A stretch of 64,000 nt of DNA from Brevibacillus laterosporus DSM 25 (GCF_002706795.1 NZ_CP017705.1:1-64000), one strand, 5' to 3'; counted from the first letter of the stretch, positions 35,940 to 45,418 are shown. The notes: generated by a model not told the origin, from the sequence alone. A program made the numbers and translations.

Positions 35940-36646
35940 TCATTTTGCTACAGGAAGAATCTCCTGGGCTGAGAAAGTCTTTGGAATCAGCTTCTTAGCT
36001 GCCATCCAATTAATGACCTGTTGCCATTGGGCTGTATCCTGGCTCCCAAAAGGTTGGCCCTTAGCATCCATCAAGGAAGGCAACGCACTAGGCACCTCTA
36101 ATTTGCAAAAAATTTGCCAACGGTTTGCTCCAATCATGCGAAAATAGTTACGCTGTTCGGTATCCGTAATAAGCAATCCGTCATACGTGCTTACTACGAT
36201 TGGAAAAAAGGTGAACAGTACGACAATTGCTACTTTTCCCGGTAGCTCATAGCAAACCACATCATAAAAACGGGCGAGAGAGCCAAAATAGGAATGGTTT
36301 GCGAGATAATAACATGAGGGTACACTACCTTTTTCACTCCCTCATGTAGATGCATACATATGGCAATTCCCGTTCCTACGAATATCGAGATTACTAGGCC
36401 TACCAACGCTTCCTGTAACGTAATCCACAGATGTATAGTCAACAGCTGACTGCGTATCTCCCAGAAAGCAACAGCAATAACAGAAGGTGGTGGTAAGATG
36501 AATCTAGGTAGCTCAAGTAAGCGACACCCGCCTTCCCATAACAAGAGGAAAGTGCATAAGGAAGCGAAAAACCATCCCACATTCCAGTTCTTTTGCCAGA
36601 CCTTTTTTTTGATCTTTTGACCACCTTGCCTTTGTATTACGGCCAT
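35940..36646 (-). pseudogene. Remnant of thiamine-precursor importer: thiX permease fused by deletion to the tail of thiY
   Basis: From ATG 36646 (overlapping the end of the fused thiE-tenA gene) the reading is an ABC permease with WEGGCRLLELPRFILPPPSV and the helix SQTIPILALSPVFMMWF. At about 36245 a base is lost: restoring GGC gives MMWFGYELPGKVAIVVLFTF and returns to the family, as in the intact ThiX at 60.5 kb. After KLEVPSALPSL the frame runs directly into DAKGQPFGSQDTAQWQQVIN and ends in QEILPVAK, which is the C terminus of a ThiY-type binding protein. A deletion has therefore removed the rest of thiX, any ATPase and most of thiY. Confidence 0.82.
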
Positions 36647-38034
36647 ATCTGTTCCAAATAAGCCATATCCCAAAACAAATACTCCATTTTGCATGTGGCG
36701 ATAAAATGTTGTTTCATTCGAGCAAGCTCCTGTTCGTTACTGTCACGGGCAATCTCATCAAGTACACCTTTGAGCCAGTCTGTCGAGACAGCAAATTCAT
36801 CCGAGCTATACATCCGCACCCACTCTCCATATTTCGGATGATCGATTACTCCCGATTTTTGCGCTAATCTTTTACCGATTTCTTGGTAGCTCCACATGCA
36901 CGGAAGCAAGGCACTCACTACTTCTCCCAAGCTTCCTTGATGAGCTATCTGTAGCATATAGCTTGTATAGGCAAGCATGACGAATGACGGTTCTGCCGTT
37001 TCTAATTCATTGTGGGAAATGCCTAGTCGTTGAGCATATCCGCGATGCAAGGACATCTCCTCTTGTAATGTTGATGTCATGAGCTGAGCAAATCGACCGC
37101 TCCAGTCGATCCGATTGGCCTTCACGCTCGCGATCGCGAACAGTTTTGCATATTCCTGTAAAAAGAGATAATCCTGCTTCATGTAGTGGATAAACGCAGA
37201 GCCCGGTAGATTACCATTAGCAATGCCAGTAATGAAAGGGTGAAGATGTGTCTTTTCCCAAATCGGCTTGGCTTCTGTGTATAAAAGCTCTGTAAAAGAA
37301 GCTACTTCTATTTCTCGCGTACTCATCTGCTTACAGCCCCCTTTTTGAACTCGTGTATAACGGTGATTTTTATGAAAATGATAAATGAAATCCTGCACGG
37401 CTTTTTTCGTATTAGGTGCCTGCGTGATCGCTGAAATGACCGCGATAGCATCTGCTCCACTTTTTCGCAAGTAGCTAGCATGTTCTGGCCTAATTCCGCC
37501 TATAGCTACAATGGGATACCCACCCACAAATTTGCGAATAGACGTAAGTCCATTCGGACCAATTGGCTCCCCAGCGTCCACTTTACTTTTAGATGTATAC
37601 ATAGGACCTACCCCTAAATAGTCAGCTCCATGCGTAAGAGCGATCCGAGCCTCCTCTAAATTACCGGCTGATATTCCAATGATCATCTCAGGAGGAACCA
37701 ATTGTTTAACTTGAGCAAACGGCATATCCTCATGTCCTACGTGAACCCCGTCAGCCTGAACCTTGCAGGCCAAGCTCACATCGTCGTTAATCAGAAAAAT
37801 GGCATTGTATGTATGACATAGCACTTTCATACGGATCGCAATTTTCTCTCTTTGAGTAGCATCGGTGATGGAAACAGCTCCCTTTTCTCGCCACTGAACA
37901 CATCCGACTCCTGCTTGAAGAGCATCTGTCAAAATACGAAACATGTTTTCAACGGAGTTCCCGCAGTCTTGACTACCTATTACCAAATAGATACTCCACC
38001 TTTGATATAAGGTAGCTAGGCGAGCTAGCTTCAT
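36637..38034 (-). CDS. ThiE-TenA fusion: thiamine-phosphate synthase and aminopyrimidine aminohydrolase
   Basis: Residues 1 to about 225 are ThiE, which joins HMP pyrophosphate and thiazole phosphate: [46 protein letters not shown] and PIVAIGGI. From about 240 ([11 protein letters not shown]) to 465 is TenA (thiaminase II), which salvages amino-HMP from thiamine breakdown: [26 protein letters not shown] and the final [10 protein letters not shown]. The joint reads VQKGGCKQM, and its DNA still contains AAGGGGG ten bases before an ATG, a ribosome binding site for a separate tenA. Thus TenA may also be made alone. The gene start overlaps the thiG stop by four bases. Confidence 0.88.
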   Translation of the reverse strand: MKLARLATLYQRWSIYLVIGSQDCGNSVENMFRILTDALQAGVGCVQWREKGAVSITDATQREKIAIRMKVLCHTYNAIFLINDDVSLACKVQADGVHVGHEDMPFAQVKQLVPPEMIIGISAGNLEEARIALTHGADYLGVGPMYTSKSKVDAGEPIGPNGLTSIRKFVGGYPIVAIGGIRPEHASYLRKSGADAIAVISAITQAPNTKKAVQDFIYHFHKNHRYTRVQKGGCKQMSTREIEVASFTELLYTEAKPIWEKTHLHPFITGIANGNLPGSAFIHYMKQDYLFLQEYAKLFAIASVKANRIDWSGRFAQLMTSTLQEEMSLHRGYAQRLGISHNELETAEPSFVMLAYTSYMLQIAHQGSLGEVVSALLPCMWSYQEIGKRLAQKSGVIDHPKYGEWVRMYSSDEFAVSTDWLKGVLDEIARDSNEQELARMKQHFIATCKMEYLFWDMAYLEQIWP

Positions 38035-38807
38035 GTCAACATGCCTTCTTTCGGACTGCTGGCAGAAGCATAGCGTTTACGGGGAATGCGACCTGCTAAA
38101 AAACCTTTGCGGCCAGCCTGAATTCCTAGCTTCATCGCTTCAGCCATTCGTACAGGGTCGTTTGCTAACGCTACTGCTGTATTTAATAATACGCCGTCAG
38201 CTCCTAGCTCCATCGCTTGGGTCGCATCTGATGGTGAACCAATTCCAGCATCTACAATGATAGGAACTGTCGCCTCTTCCATCATGATGCTAAGATGCAA
38301 GGGATTAAGAATACCTTGGCCAGAGCCAATCGGTGATGCACCTGGCATTACGGCATGAACTCCTACTTCTTGTAATTTCCGCGCGAGAATAGGATCATCA
38401 TTGGTGTAGGTTAAGACAGTGAAACCTTCTTCCACCAATAAAGCAGATGCTCGCAGGGTTTCTATTGGGTCTGGCAATAATGTTTTTTGGTCTGCAATTA
38501 CTTCTACTTTAATCATGTCGCATAAGCCACTTGCTTTTGCTAAACGCGCAATGCGTACTGCCTCCTCTGCGGTTGTTGCTCCTGCCGTATTGGGAAGCAG
38601 TGTATACGCTGAGAGGTCAAGGGATTCTAAAAAAGTGGGCTCATTTACTTTCTCCAAATTTAATCGACGAACTGCAAAAGTAATAATTTGTGCTTCAGAG
38701 ATCGTCACTGCTGCTCGCTGAATTTCCAAATCACGAAATTTCCCCGTACCAATTAAAAAACGTGAGGTAAATTCATACTGTCCAATTCGTAAAGTTGTAT
38801 CTGTCAT
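38031..38807 (-). CDS. thiG: Thiazole synthase
   Basis: ThiG builds the thiazole phosphate ring from deoxyxylulose phosphate, dehydroglycine and ThiS thiocarboxylate. The 258-residue product is standard length: [12 protein letters not shown] near the start, the Schiff-base Lys in [16 protein letters not shown], and the phosphate-binding [20 protein letters not shown] and [15 protein letters not shown] 38807 has GGAGGAGG upstream that overlaps the thiS stop, indicating coupled translation. ThiF and a glycine oxidase, its usual helpers, are not in this operon. Confidence 0.93.
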   Translation of the reverse strand: MTDTTLRIGQYEFTSRFLIGTGKFRDLEIQRAAVTISEAQIITFAVRRLNLEKVNEPTFLESLDLSAYTLLPNTAGATTAEEAVRIARLAKASGLCDMIKVEVIADQKTLLPDPIETLRASALLVEEGFTVLTYTNDDPILARKLQEVGVHAVMPGASPIGSGQGILNPLHLSIMMEEATVPIIVDAGIGSPSDATQAMELGADGVLLNTAVALANDPVRMAEAMKLGIQAGRKGFLAGRIPRKRYASASSPKEGMLT

Positions 38808-38811
38808 CGTT

Positions 38812-39027
38812 TTATCCTCCTCCAACAAAATGAACGATTTCTATTCGATCGTCATCCATAATGGTTGTTTGGGCATAGCTGGAACGATCAAGGATGATCT
38901 GATTGTGTTCAACTACCACAATTCTTTGCTCCAATCCATAATGAATAAGCAATTGTTCCACAGTTGAATTTTTCTCTATACTAGTTGTTTTCCCATTAAC
39001 TTGAATCTGTACAGTGTTAGCTTGCAA
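38812..39027 (-). CDS. thiS: Sulfur-carrier protein ThiS
   Basis: A 71-residue ubiquitin-fold carrier beginning [20 protein letters not shown] and ending in the required Gly-Gly (HFVGGG with stop). It brings sulfur as a C-terminal thiocarboxylate to ThiG. TTG 39027 is chosen because GAGGTGG lies six bases upstream and the fold begins two residues later; the longer in-frame ORF to 39165 overlaps tenI and adds unrelated residues. Confidence 0.88.
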   Translation of the reverse strand: MQANTVQIQVNGKTTSIEKNSTVEQLLIHYGLEQRIVVVEHNQIILDRSSYAQTTIMDDDRIEIVHFVGGG

Positions 39028-39124
39028 GGGTATCCACCTCGTTTTAATTCGTGAATGTTTTTCCTCTTCATCCTTTTTCAATCGTTTGGTCCACTGAATT
39101 GAAAAAAGGAATGGATAGGAACAA

Positions 39125-39820
39125 CTACCGGATAAAATATCCTGCTGATTCATCAAGCTGTTCACGATACTCTTTTATCCTGTTTTGTGGTTGTGTTGAC
39201 CGCATGATACCCGACATAACAGCGATGCCATCCGCTCCAGCTTCTATTACTTCCTTTACACGCTGAGGAGTTATTCCGCCTATCCCGATCAGTGATATGT
39301 TAGAAGCTAGCAGTTTTCTCATTCGTGTTACAAAAGCAAGACCACGCGCTTCTACACCGGGCTTGCATTCTGTTACATAGACATGACCTGCTAAAACAAA
39401 GATTGGAGTACGTCTTGGGCAGAAGACATTCCCTGACGATGAACCATGCTGGTCAGAAGTTTGCTGTAAATCCGCCTGTACAGACAAACATTCTTGTTCG
39501 TTATGAATCGAACACCCCAGCAATTGATCTAAGGACAGTATGCGACTTGCCAAGCTGGCCCTCATGCTATGCTGTCCTAGCTGAACACCGCCACAATGAT
39601 AAGCAATTGCTAAATCGACACGATCATTCACGATGATTCGTTCCCTTGGAAATACATCCGACAGGAGTTTGATCCATTCTTCTATTTCACGTGCTGTGCG
39701 CTGTTTTTCCCTGATGTGTAGATAATCAACTCCTGCCTGCTCTGCCTTCTGAATAATAGGCAACGTTTCTCCGAGCGTTTGGCACCCTGTGGTAATGAGA
39801 TGAAGTGATCGTGCTCGCAA
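39125..39820 (-). CDS. tenI: TenI-type thiazole tautomerase
   Basis: A ThiE-like TIM barrel of 231 residues. TenI isomerises the thiazole product of ThiG. Family blocks are SLHLITTG, DYLHIREKQRTAREIEEWI, IIVNDRVDLAIAYHCGGVQL, GCSIHNEQE and LIGIGGITPQRVKEVIEAGA. It has an extra segment of about 20 residues with two Cys-free Ser/Gly stretches and one Cys (TSDQHGSSSGNVFCPRRTP) just before the GHVYVTECKPG loop, longer than usual. It is the first gene of the riboswitch-controlled operon. Confidence 0.85.
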   Translation of the reverse strand: MRARSLHLITTGCQTLGETLPIIQKAEQAGVDYLHIREKQRTAREIEEWIKLLSDVFPRERIIVNDRVDLAIAYHCGGVQLGQHSMRASLASRILSLDQLLGCSIHNEQECLSVQADLQQTSDQHGSSSGNVFCPRRTPIFVLAGHVYVTECKPGVEARGLAFVTRMRKLLASNISLIGIGGITPQRVKEVIEAGADGIAVMSGIMRSTQPQNRIKEYREQLDESAGYFIR

Positions 39821-39929
39821 AAATTCAACTCCCTTCGCAAAAATATTTTCACATGCATGTCTCTTGTGCTGTTACACTAACCTCCATACTCCATACCGAT
39901 CCTAACTGGGAACAGGCATGAAAAGACGT

Positions 39930-39985
39930 AAAAAAAGCCTCTGCTTCTTTTTCGGATGGTATCGAATAGATAGCGGAGGCTAAGC
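39930..39985 (-). terminator. Second terminator in the tenI leader
   Basis: On the minus strand AGCCTCCGC pairs with GCAGAGGCT across a long 30-base loop and is followed by seven T. It lies about 85 bases after the riboswitch terminator and 110 before tenI. Confidence 0.6.
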
Positions 39986-40069
39986 TGAACTGGCTGATAG
40001 GAAGTTGGTTACGTTTTCCAACTTACTGCTTTTGCTGATGTACTATAAATCAGCTACGGGTTGTGTTTT

Positions 40070-40103
40070 TACAAAAAGAAAAACCACCCGTAGCGGATGG
40101 TTT
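40070..40103 (-). terminator. TPP riboswitch expression-platform terminator
   Basis: On the minus strand AAACCATCCGC pairs with the GGGTGGTTT side across a short loop and ends in TTTTTCTTTTTG. It is placed about 40 bases after the aptamer, as expected for attenuation. Confidence 0.82.
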
Positions 40104-40143
40104 CGTATGCATCTGAAAGAACAAAGGTATCTTCACTCTGTTC

Positions 40144-40247
40144 TCGCGCCCTCTTCCTCCGCTGGTATTAACCAGATCAGGTTCAACGGTCAGTAACGCA
40201 TCTCGTTACAATCTCAGCCGACAGCTCGGCCCCCGCTCGGTACAACG
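40144..40247 (-). ncRNA. TPP riboswitch (THI element) of the tenI-thiSG-thiE/tenA operon
   Basis: The minus strand carries the conserved aptamer cores GGGGGCC...GGCTGAGA and ACCTGATCTGG with AATACCAGCGGAGGAA. Binding of thiamine pyrophosphate should favour the terminator downstream and switch the operon off. Confidence 0.95.
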
Positions 40248-40364
40248 TTATTAAGTTTTGAATTCGCTCTTACAGTACCACGTCACTACTTATTTGTAAA
40301 CAGATAGATTTTCTTCACAAAAAATTCTGCGTCCTTTATCCATACCAAGTGATTCACCGCCACA

Positions 40365-40721
40365 TTAATGTGTGATCATTCCCTTATTCATTGCCTGCAT
40401 ACACTCTTCTAACCATCCCAGAGCCTTGGCTTGCTCTGGTACTTCTCTTACTTCTCGGTATGCTTGTTCTACCAGCTTTTTCACTAAAAATAAACTGGAG
40501 AAGTCTAACGCCATCACCACTTGTTTAGGCGGTTGCGTCTGTTCTTTTAAAGCTTCAACGCCATCTAATAAAACCGCCGCCGTCTTTTCAGCCACCTCAT
40601 TTAGTTGTTCATGCTGTCTTAATTCATCGTAAAAACTATCATACAAACGGCACAAGATTAAAAATGCTTGTGTACTAAGAACCACTTCGTTTGCATGTAG
40701 GTGCATCATTGAGTCTTCCAC
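40365..40721 (-). CDS. Small helical protein of unknown function
   Basis: A 118-residue, mostly helical protein, with ANEVVLSTQAFLILCRLYDS and the amphipathic FLVKKLVEQAYREVREVPEQ. No membrane helix or known motif is visible. GTG 40721 is preferred because CGGAGG lies seven bases upstream; ATG 40745 precedes that element. It is a single gene next to the thiamine riboswitch, in the opposite direction to nothing relevant. I cannot name a family. Confidence 0.65.
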   Translation of the reverse strand: MEDSMMHLHANEVVLSTQAFLILCRLYDSFYDELRQHEQLNEVAEKTAAVLLDGVEALKEQTQPPKQVVMALDFSSLFLVKKLVEQAYREVREVPEQAKALGWLEECMQAMNKGMITH

Positions 40722-40893
40722 AAGTATGCCTCCGTCTCTTCCCATCTATCTGCCGTAGATTTATTTTTATTATACCATGAATGTTTCCTCTAGGTGGCAT
40801 TTTGCCCAGTTCTAGCCTGCTATTGCTGTACATCCATTCCAAATTATAATAATCTCATTATTACAAAAACAAATGATAGTAATGATGATTTAT

Positions 40894-40930
40894 AAAAGTC
40901 CCCTCCTATTTTGCTAAAAAGGGGACTTTC
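40894..40930 (-). terminator. Terminator of the 37-residue gene
   Basis: AAAAGTCCCC pairs with GGGGACTTT across an A/T-rich loop. On the minus strand it follows the small gene by 20 bases; the U tract is TTTTATAAA, so moderate. Confidence 0.6.
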
Positions 40931-40948
40931 TCGTGTTCTACAAGCCTT

Positions 40949-41062
40949 CTATTCTTTATGGGTGTTTCCATTATCACGAATGTTACTGTTTTGATCGTTG
41001 GTATCTAGCGTTTTACCTCTGTTTTTTGCCTTATTTTGCGACTTGTTATTCTTGCTGGACAT
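40949..41062 (-). CDS. Small hydrophilic protein, possibly spore-associated
   Basis: A 37-residue protein, MSSKNNKSQNKAKNRGKTLD and then a further Asn/Asp-rich tail ending in THKE. It has a strong ribosome binding site (GGGAGGTGAG) and a hairpin after it, so it is likely real. The Lys/Asn/Gln-rich, hydrophobic-poor make-up resembles minor small acid-soluble spore proteins of Bacillales, but I cannot assign it to a named Ssp family. Its own promoter was not identified. Confidence 0.65.
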   Translation of the reverse strand: MSSKNNKSQNKAKNRGKTLDTNDQNSNIRDNGNTHKE

Positions 41063-41109
41063 CGTTTTTACTCACCTCCCGATTAATCGGCTTAGTTTCC
41101 CCGATGTGA

Positions 41110-41319
41110 GTGAAAGTTACACATGAAGGTGCACTATCCTTCGCTAAAAAGCTCCTTCTGCAAATGTACAGTACTCTAGGTGCCACCTATGAGGGAACGC
41201 TACGCAAGCATATGCGTCTGGCCAATAGCTATGTCCGTGATACTGTTATGTTTTCCATTATTGATTCAGAATGGCCTCAAGTAAAAGATAAGCTAGCCAT
41301 TATGTTGCAACGCCCATAG
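41110..41319 (+). pseudogene. C-terminal fragment of a GNAT acetyltransferase
   Basis: The 69-codon frame ends with the last part of a RimJ/RimL-like N-acetyltransferase: LGATYEGTLRKHMRLANSYV and RDTVMFSIIDSEWPQVK. The acetyl-CoA-binding core that should precede it (about 110 residues) is absent, replaced by a short unrelated start. There is no ribosome binding site at the GTG. It is a truncated relic. Confidence 0.75.
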
Positions 41320-41458
41320 GAAAAGTACATTCTTCTTCGAAAAACCTCCCTATTTCGCTCATTTTGTGCAATCTTAGGCTAGATCAATGCATCCAGTTCG
41401 TGTACAGTTAGGAATAGATATCAACAAGCGATGATAGATTATGAGGTGACCTCTTTTC

Positions 41459-43222
41459 ATGCATACAAATTTACGAACTTTTATCCAACAACTGCGCGAT
41501 GAAGGACAACTAGTGCAAATTGACACTCCTGTCGATCCTTATTTGGAACTGGCAGAAATTCATCGTCGTGTGATTGATGAGCAAGGACCAGCCCTTTTGT
41601 TTACGAATGTTAAAGGTAAAAGCTTTCCTATTGTAACCAATCTCTTCGGAACCCGTGAGCGGGTCGATATGGCATTCGGTCCAAAACCGGAAAAGATTAT
41701 TCAACAATTAGTAAGTAATATGGACAAACTAATGCCCCCTAAGCTCTCTGCTCTTTGGGGATTGCGTGATCCCTTGCTAAGTGTCATGAAGACAGGTACA
41801 AAAAACGTATCTCTGAAAAATGCACCTGTCGCTCAGGTACATACAACAGATGTAAATTTAAACGAATTACCTGCTATTACTAGCTGGCATGAAGATGGGG
41901 GACCATTTGTTACATTGCCACTTGTCTACACAGAGCATCCTGTCAATAAAGAGCACAACCTGGGAATGTATCGCATTCAGCTATATGATGAAAATACAAC
42001 CGGTATTCATTGGCAGATTCATAAAGGTGGTGGCTTCCACTATTACGAGGCGGAAAAACGTAATCGGGCTTTGCCGGTAACTCTGACAGTAGGAGGACCA
42101 CCTGCTCTGATTGTTTCTGCTATCGCTCCATTACCAGAAATGGTACCGGAACTTATTTTCTCCTCCCTCTTAATGGGAGAAAAACTAGGAATGACCGAAG
42201 TAGATAATCATCCACATAAAATTATTTCGGAAGCAGAATTCGTGTTTGGTGGTATTGTCCCTCCACATGTTCGCCGACCCGAGGGACCGTTTGGCGACCA
42301 TTTTGGCTATTATTCCCTAGCTCACGACTTCCCTGTCTTCCATGTGCAACAAATGTGGCGCAGAGAAGATGCGATCTATCCAGCTACTGTGGTTGGTAAA
42401 CCGCGCCAGGAGGATTTCTTCATTGGTGAATACCTTCAAAGCCTGCTGTCACCACTTTTCCCTGTCGTTATGCCTGGAGTTAAAGCTCTTTGGACATATG
42501 GGGAAACTGGCTTTCATGCATTAGCAGGTGCAATCGTGCGCGAAAGCTACTATAAAGAAGCAATGGCCCATGCTTTTAGAATTTTAGGTGAGGGTCAGCT
42601 CACATTAACTAAGTTTTTGATGGTAACGGATGTACATTGTGACCTGTCTCAGTTCAGTAAGTTCTTAGAGATCGTGTTAGCTCGTTTCCAACCCGAACGT
42701 GATCTATTGATTGTCAACGATACCTCCAACGATACACTTGATTATACGGGACGAAAATTTAACCATGGTAGCAAAGGGGTTATGCTCGGTATTGGTGATC
42801 CTGTTCGTGACCTTTTACACACATACAATGGACCAGATATCCCGCGTTTTCCGCATGTGGAAGTCTTTTGCCCCGGTTGTCTCGTGATTTCAGGACCAAA
42901 ATTTGAAGAAGATCCGCAAATAGGTGAAGGGTTAATAGCCTATGCGAATGAACATTTAGCTGACTGGCCGATGATTTGTATCGTTGATGACGCTGCTATT
43001 TCCCGCAAGGAAAGTAGCTTCCTCTGGACCGTCTTTACTCGATTCGATCCAGCAAACGATCTATATGCCAAATCAACTATTGTACGCAATAAAATCCGTT
43101 ATGAGGGCCCATTAATCGTAGATGCTCGTATGAAGCCGTTCTACCCAGCGGAAGTAGAGACACGTCCAGACATTGACAAATTGGTCAGTAGTCGATGGAA
43201 GGAATACTTTCCGCATTTATAA
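41459..43222 (+). CDS. UbiD-family decarboxylase
   Basis: A 587-residue prenylated-FMN-dependent decarboxylase. Family features include GMYRIQLYDENTTGIHWQIH in the N-terminal domain, the PEGPFGDHFGYYS motif near 277-289, and the C-terminal FNHGSKGVMLGIGDP and FPHVEVFCPGCLVISGPKF. At this length it resembles the menaquinone-type (MqnL-like) UbiD group more than UbiD of ubiquinone synthesis, but other aromatic acids are possible substrates. No UbiX partner that makes prenylated FMN is adjacent. The ATG has GAGGTGACC upstream. It is a single-gene unit with its own terminator. Confidence 0.86.
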   Translation: MHTNLRTFIQQLRDEGQLVQIDTPVDPYLELAEIHRRVIDEQGPALLFTNVKGKSFPIVTNLFGTRERVDMAFGPKPEKIIQQLVSNMDKLMPPKLSALWGLRDPLLSVMKTGTKNVSLKNAPVAQVHTTDVNLNELPAITSWHEDGGPFVTLPLVYTEHPVNKEHNLGMYRIQLYDENTTGIHWQIHKGGGFHYYEAEKRNRALPVTLTVGGPPALIVSAIAPLPEMVPELIFSSLLMGEKLGMTEVDNHPHKIISEAEFVFGGIVPPHVRRPEGPFGDHFGYYSLAHDFPVFHVQQMWRREDAIYPATVVGKPRQEDFFIGEYLQSLLSPLFPVVMPGVKALWTYGETGFHALAGAIVRESYYKEAMAHAFRILGEGQLTLTKFLMVTDVHCDLSQFSKFLEIVLARFQPERDLLIVNDTSNDTLDYTGRKFNHGSKGVMLGIGDPVRDLLHTYNGPDIPRFPHVEVFCPGCLVISGPKFEEDPQIGEGLIAYANEHLADWPMICIVDDAAISRKESSFLWTVFTRFDPANDLYAKSTIVRNKIRYEGPLIVDARMKPFYPAEVETRPDIDKLVSSRWKEYFPHL

Positions 43223-43270
43223 GCGATGATCTTTATGTGCGACTTATTCATCCGCGTACATGAATTAGAC

Positions 43271-43308
43271 AACCTCCTGCCCCAGTTGACGGGTAAGGAG
43301 GTTTTTCT
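43271..43308 (+). terminator. Terminator of the UbiD-family gene
   Basis: AACCTCCT pairs with AGGAGGTT, followed by TTTCTG; an inner CCCCAGTTGACGGG adds to the structure. Confidence 0.75.
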
Positions 43309-43380
43309 GTTGCCAGATTTACTTTGCAAACAAACCCATATAATATAAAAGAAGAGAGTCGGAGCAATGGAGGGATAAGC

Positions 43381-44208
43381 ATGCGACAAAAACAAATTCA
43401 AGCGGAACTGGATGTGCAACCGACCATCGATCCGCAACAAGAGATACGATCACGAGTAGAATTTTTAAAAGAATATCTACTTGCGACACACACCAAAGGC
43501 TATGTACTTGGTATTAGTGGCGGACAAGATTCTTCGCTAGCAGGTCGTCTCGCCCAATTAGCTGTGGAAGAGATTCGACAAGAGACTGGCAAGGATTATA
43601 GCTTTATCGCTGTTCGTTTGCCATATGGAGTTCAACAGGATGAAGATGACGCCCAGCGTGCTCTAGATTTTATTAAGCCTGATCGCACGGTAACGGTTAA
43701 TATAAAACCAGCTGTAGATGCTTCCGTGCAAGCCTTTGAGGAAGCCACTAGGGAGCAATTATCTCATTTTCTTAAAGGAAACATTAAAGCACGCGAACGT
43801 ATGAAAGTTCAATATGATCTAGGTGCCCACTATCAACTATTAGTTATTGGAACAGATCATGCGGCTGAAGCTGTTACTGGCTTTTTCACTAAATTTGGAG
43901 ATGGTGGTTGTGATGTAACACCGCTCACAGGCCTAAGTAAACGACAGGGTAAACAGTTACTACAGGCTCTTGGTGCAGAAGAAGCCCTCTATGTCAAGAT
44001 ACCTACAGCAGATCTTGAAGATGATAAGCCGCTTTTACCTGATGAAACAGCTCTTGGTATGTCCTATGACCAATTAGATGATTACTTGGAGGGGAAATCC
44101 GTTCCAGGTGATATTGCTGAAAAAATTGATCAACGTTTCCTACGCACAGCTCACAAGCGACATCTTCCAGTTACTCCATTTGATACATGGTGGAAGGAAC
44201 AAAAATAA
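43381..44208 (+). CDS. nadE: Ammonia-dependent NAD+ synthetase
   Basis: NadE amidates nicotinate adenine dinucleotide to NAD with ammonia. The 275-residue product has the PP-loop [13 protein letters not shown] at about 41-53, the [16 protein letters not shown] segment and the C-terminal [16 protein letters not shown]-like block (here [16 protein letters not shown]). The ATG at 43381 follows GGAGGG; 19 extra codons upstream are in frame but lack support. There is no glutaminase domain, so it depends on free ammonia or an external source. Confidence 0.93.
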   Translation: MRQKQIQAELDVQPTIDPQQEIRSRVEFLKEYLLATHTKGYVLGISGGQDSSLAGRLAQLAVEEIRQETGKDYSFIAVRLPYGVQQDEDDAQRALDFIKPDRTVTVNIKPAVDASVQAFEEATREQLSHFLKGNIKARERMKVQYDLGAHYQLLVIGTDHAAEAVTGFFTKFGDGGCDVTPLTGLSKRQGKQLLQALGAEEALYVKIPTADLEDDKPLLPDETALGMSYDQLDDYLEGKSVPGDIAEKIDQRFLRTAHKRHLPVTPFDTWWKEQK

Positions 44209-44277
44209 AGGCCGGTACATAGCTAGTAAGGTAAGATCATCCTTATCTTACCACGTATACAAGAAATCTCGCTATCA

Positions 44278-44318
44278 AGCAGGTTAGCAAGTTAGTGTCG
44301 CTAACCTGCTTTTTATTT
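44278..44318 (+). terminator. Terminator of nadE
   Basis: AGCAGGTTAGC pairs perfectly with GCTAACCTGCT, followed by TTTTATTT. A weaker hairpin (GGTAAGAT/TTATCTTACC) lies before it at 44229-44253. Confidence 0.88.
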
Positions 44319-44325
44319 ACATGGC

Positions 44326-44359
44326 AAAAAACAAGGTGAAATACAACACCTTGTTTTTT
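44326..44359 (-). terminator. Terminator of the lipoate ligase gene
   Basis: AAAAAACAAGGTG pairs with CACCTTGTTTTTT across an 8-base loop. It lies on the minus-strand side of the convergent pair, just past the lplA stop, and can act in both directions. Confidence 0.88.
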
Positions 44360-44416
44360 ATACAAGCCTTCTCATAAGACCGTGGTTTATATCAATTCTA
44401 CTCCCTCACACGTTCG

Positions 44417-45418
44417 CTATTCCTGTTCATGATCAAAAAACAGCGTCAATAGCTCATCGACAGTAATGGTCCCAAAATAGGTCGGTAAATGAAGCGACTC
44501 CAACACCTCACGGATAGCTTTCTTCTCCATCGGAATATCAGCGAGCTTTTGCTCAATATCAGCTACTTCCCCTACTCCGAAGAAATCACCATAAATCTTA
44601 GCATGTTTGATTTTTCCCTTTTCCACATCGAGGCGAAGCTCAATCGTTCCTACCGGAAAGCGTTTGGTTTGTTGAAAATTACTCTTAGGTGATTTACCAT
44701 AATTCCACTCCCAATTTTGGTAGCGTTCCTTAGATAGCTCATGGATGTTTTTCCAATCCTCTTTTGTCAACACATATTCACTCACTTCACCTTGAGCAAA
44801 TATGGATTGTAAAATTTGTTGTTTAAACTCTTCAATCGTCATTGGTTTCTGTAAAAATTCTGTGATATTGGCAACTCTACTACGTATTGACTTAATGCCC
44901 TTTGATTCAATTTTAGCCGCATTCACCCTCAGTGCTGCTACAACATTCTCCATTTCAGAGTGAAACAGGAGAGTTCCGTGGCTAAACATACGTCCTTTTG
45001 TGGAGTATTGTGCATTACCAGAAATTTTGCGTTCACCTACTTGAATATCGTTACGCCCACTTAATTCAGCCTCCACACCCATTTCCTTTAGAGCTATTAC
45101 GACTGGTTCCGTAAATTTTTTAAAGTTATGAAATGACTTTCCGTCGTCATTGGTAATAAAACTAAAGTTTAAGTTGCCTAGATCATGATAAACCGCACCA
45201 CCGCCTGATAAACGACGCACAATGTGAATATGATGCTCGTCCACATAGTCTGCGTTAATTTCCTCAATTGTGTTTTGGTTTTTACCAATAATAATAGATG
45301 GTTCATTTATGTAAAATAACAGATAATCGTCATCTGCCGGCAGGTGTTTTAAGGCATATTCCTCAATAGCTAGATTAATTTGTGGGTCAGTGATGCCTTG
45401 ATTGTCAATGAATTTCAT
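44417..45418 (-). CDS. lplA: Lipoate-protein ligase
   Basis: A 333-residue LplA/LplJ-type ligase that activates free lipoate with ATP and attaches it to lipoyl domains. The N-terminal catalytic domain shows EPSIIIGKNQNTIEEINADY, the RRLSGGGAVYHDLGN lipoate-binding loop and the catalytic Lys segment RKISGNAQY; a C-terminal accessory domain follows. The ATG has GGAGGGC upstream. It is a single gene between convergent nadE and a LysR gene. Confidence 0.92.
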   Translation of the reverse strand: MKFIDNQGITDPQINLAIEEYALKHLPADDDYLLFYINEPSIIIGKNQNTIEEINADYVDEHHIHIVRRLSGGGAVYHDLGNLNFSFITNDDGKSFHNFKKFTEPVVIALKEMGVEAELSGRNDIQVGERKISGNAQYSTKGRMFSHGTLLFHSEMENVVAALRVNAAKIESKGIKSIRSRVANITEFLQKPMTIEEFKQQILQSIFAQGEVSEYVLTKEDWKNIHELSKERYQNWEWNYGKSPKSNFQQTKRFPVGTIELRLDVEKGKIKHAKIYGDFFGVGEVADIEQKLADIPMEKKAIREVLESLHLPTYFGTITVDELLTLFFDHEQE

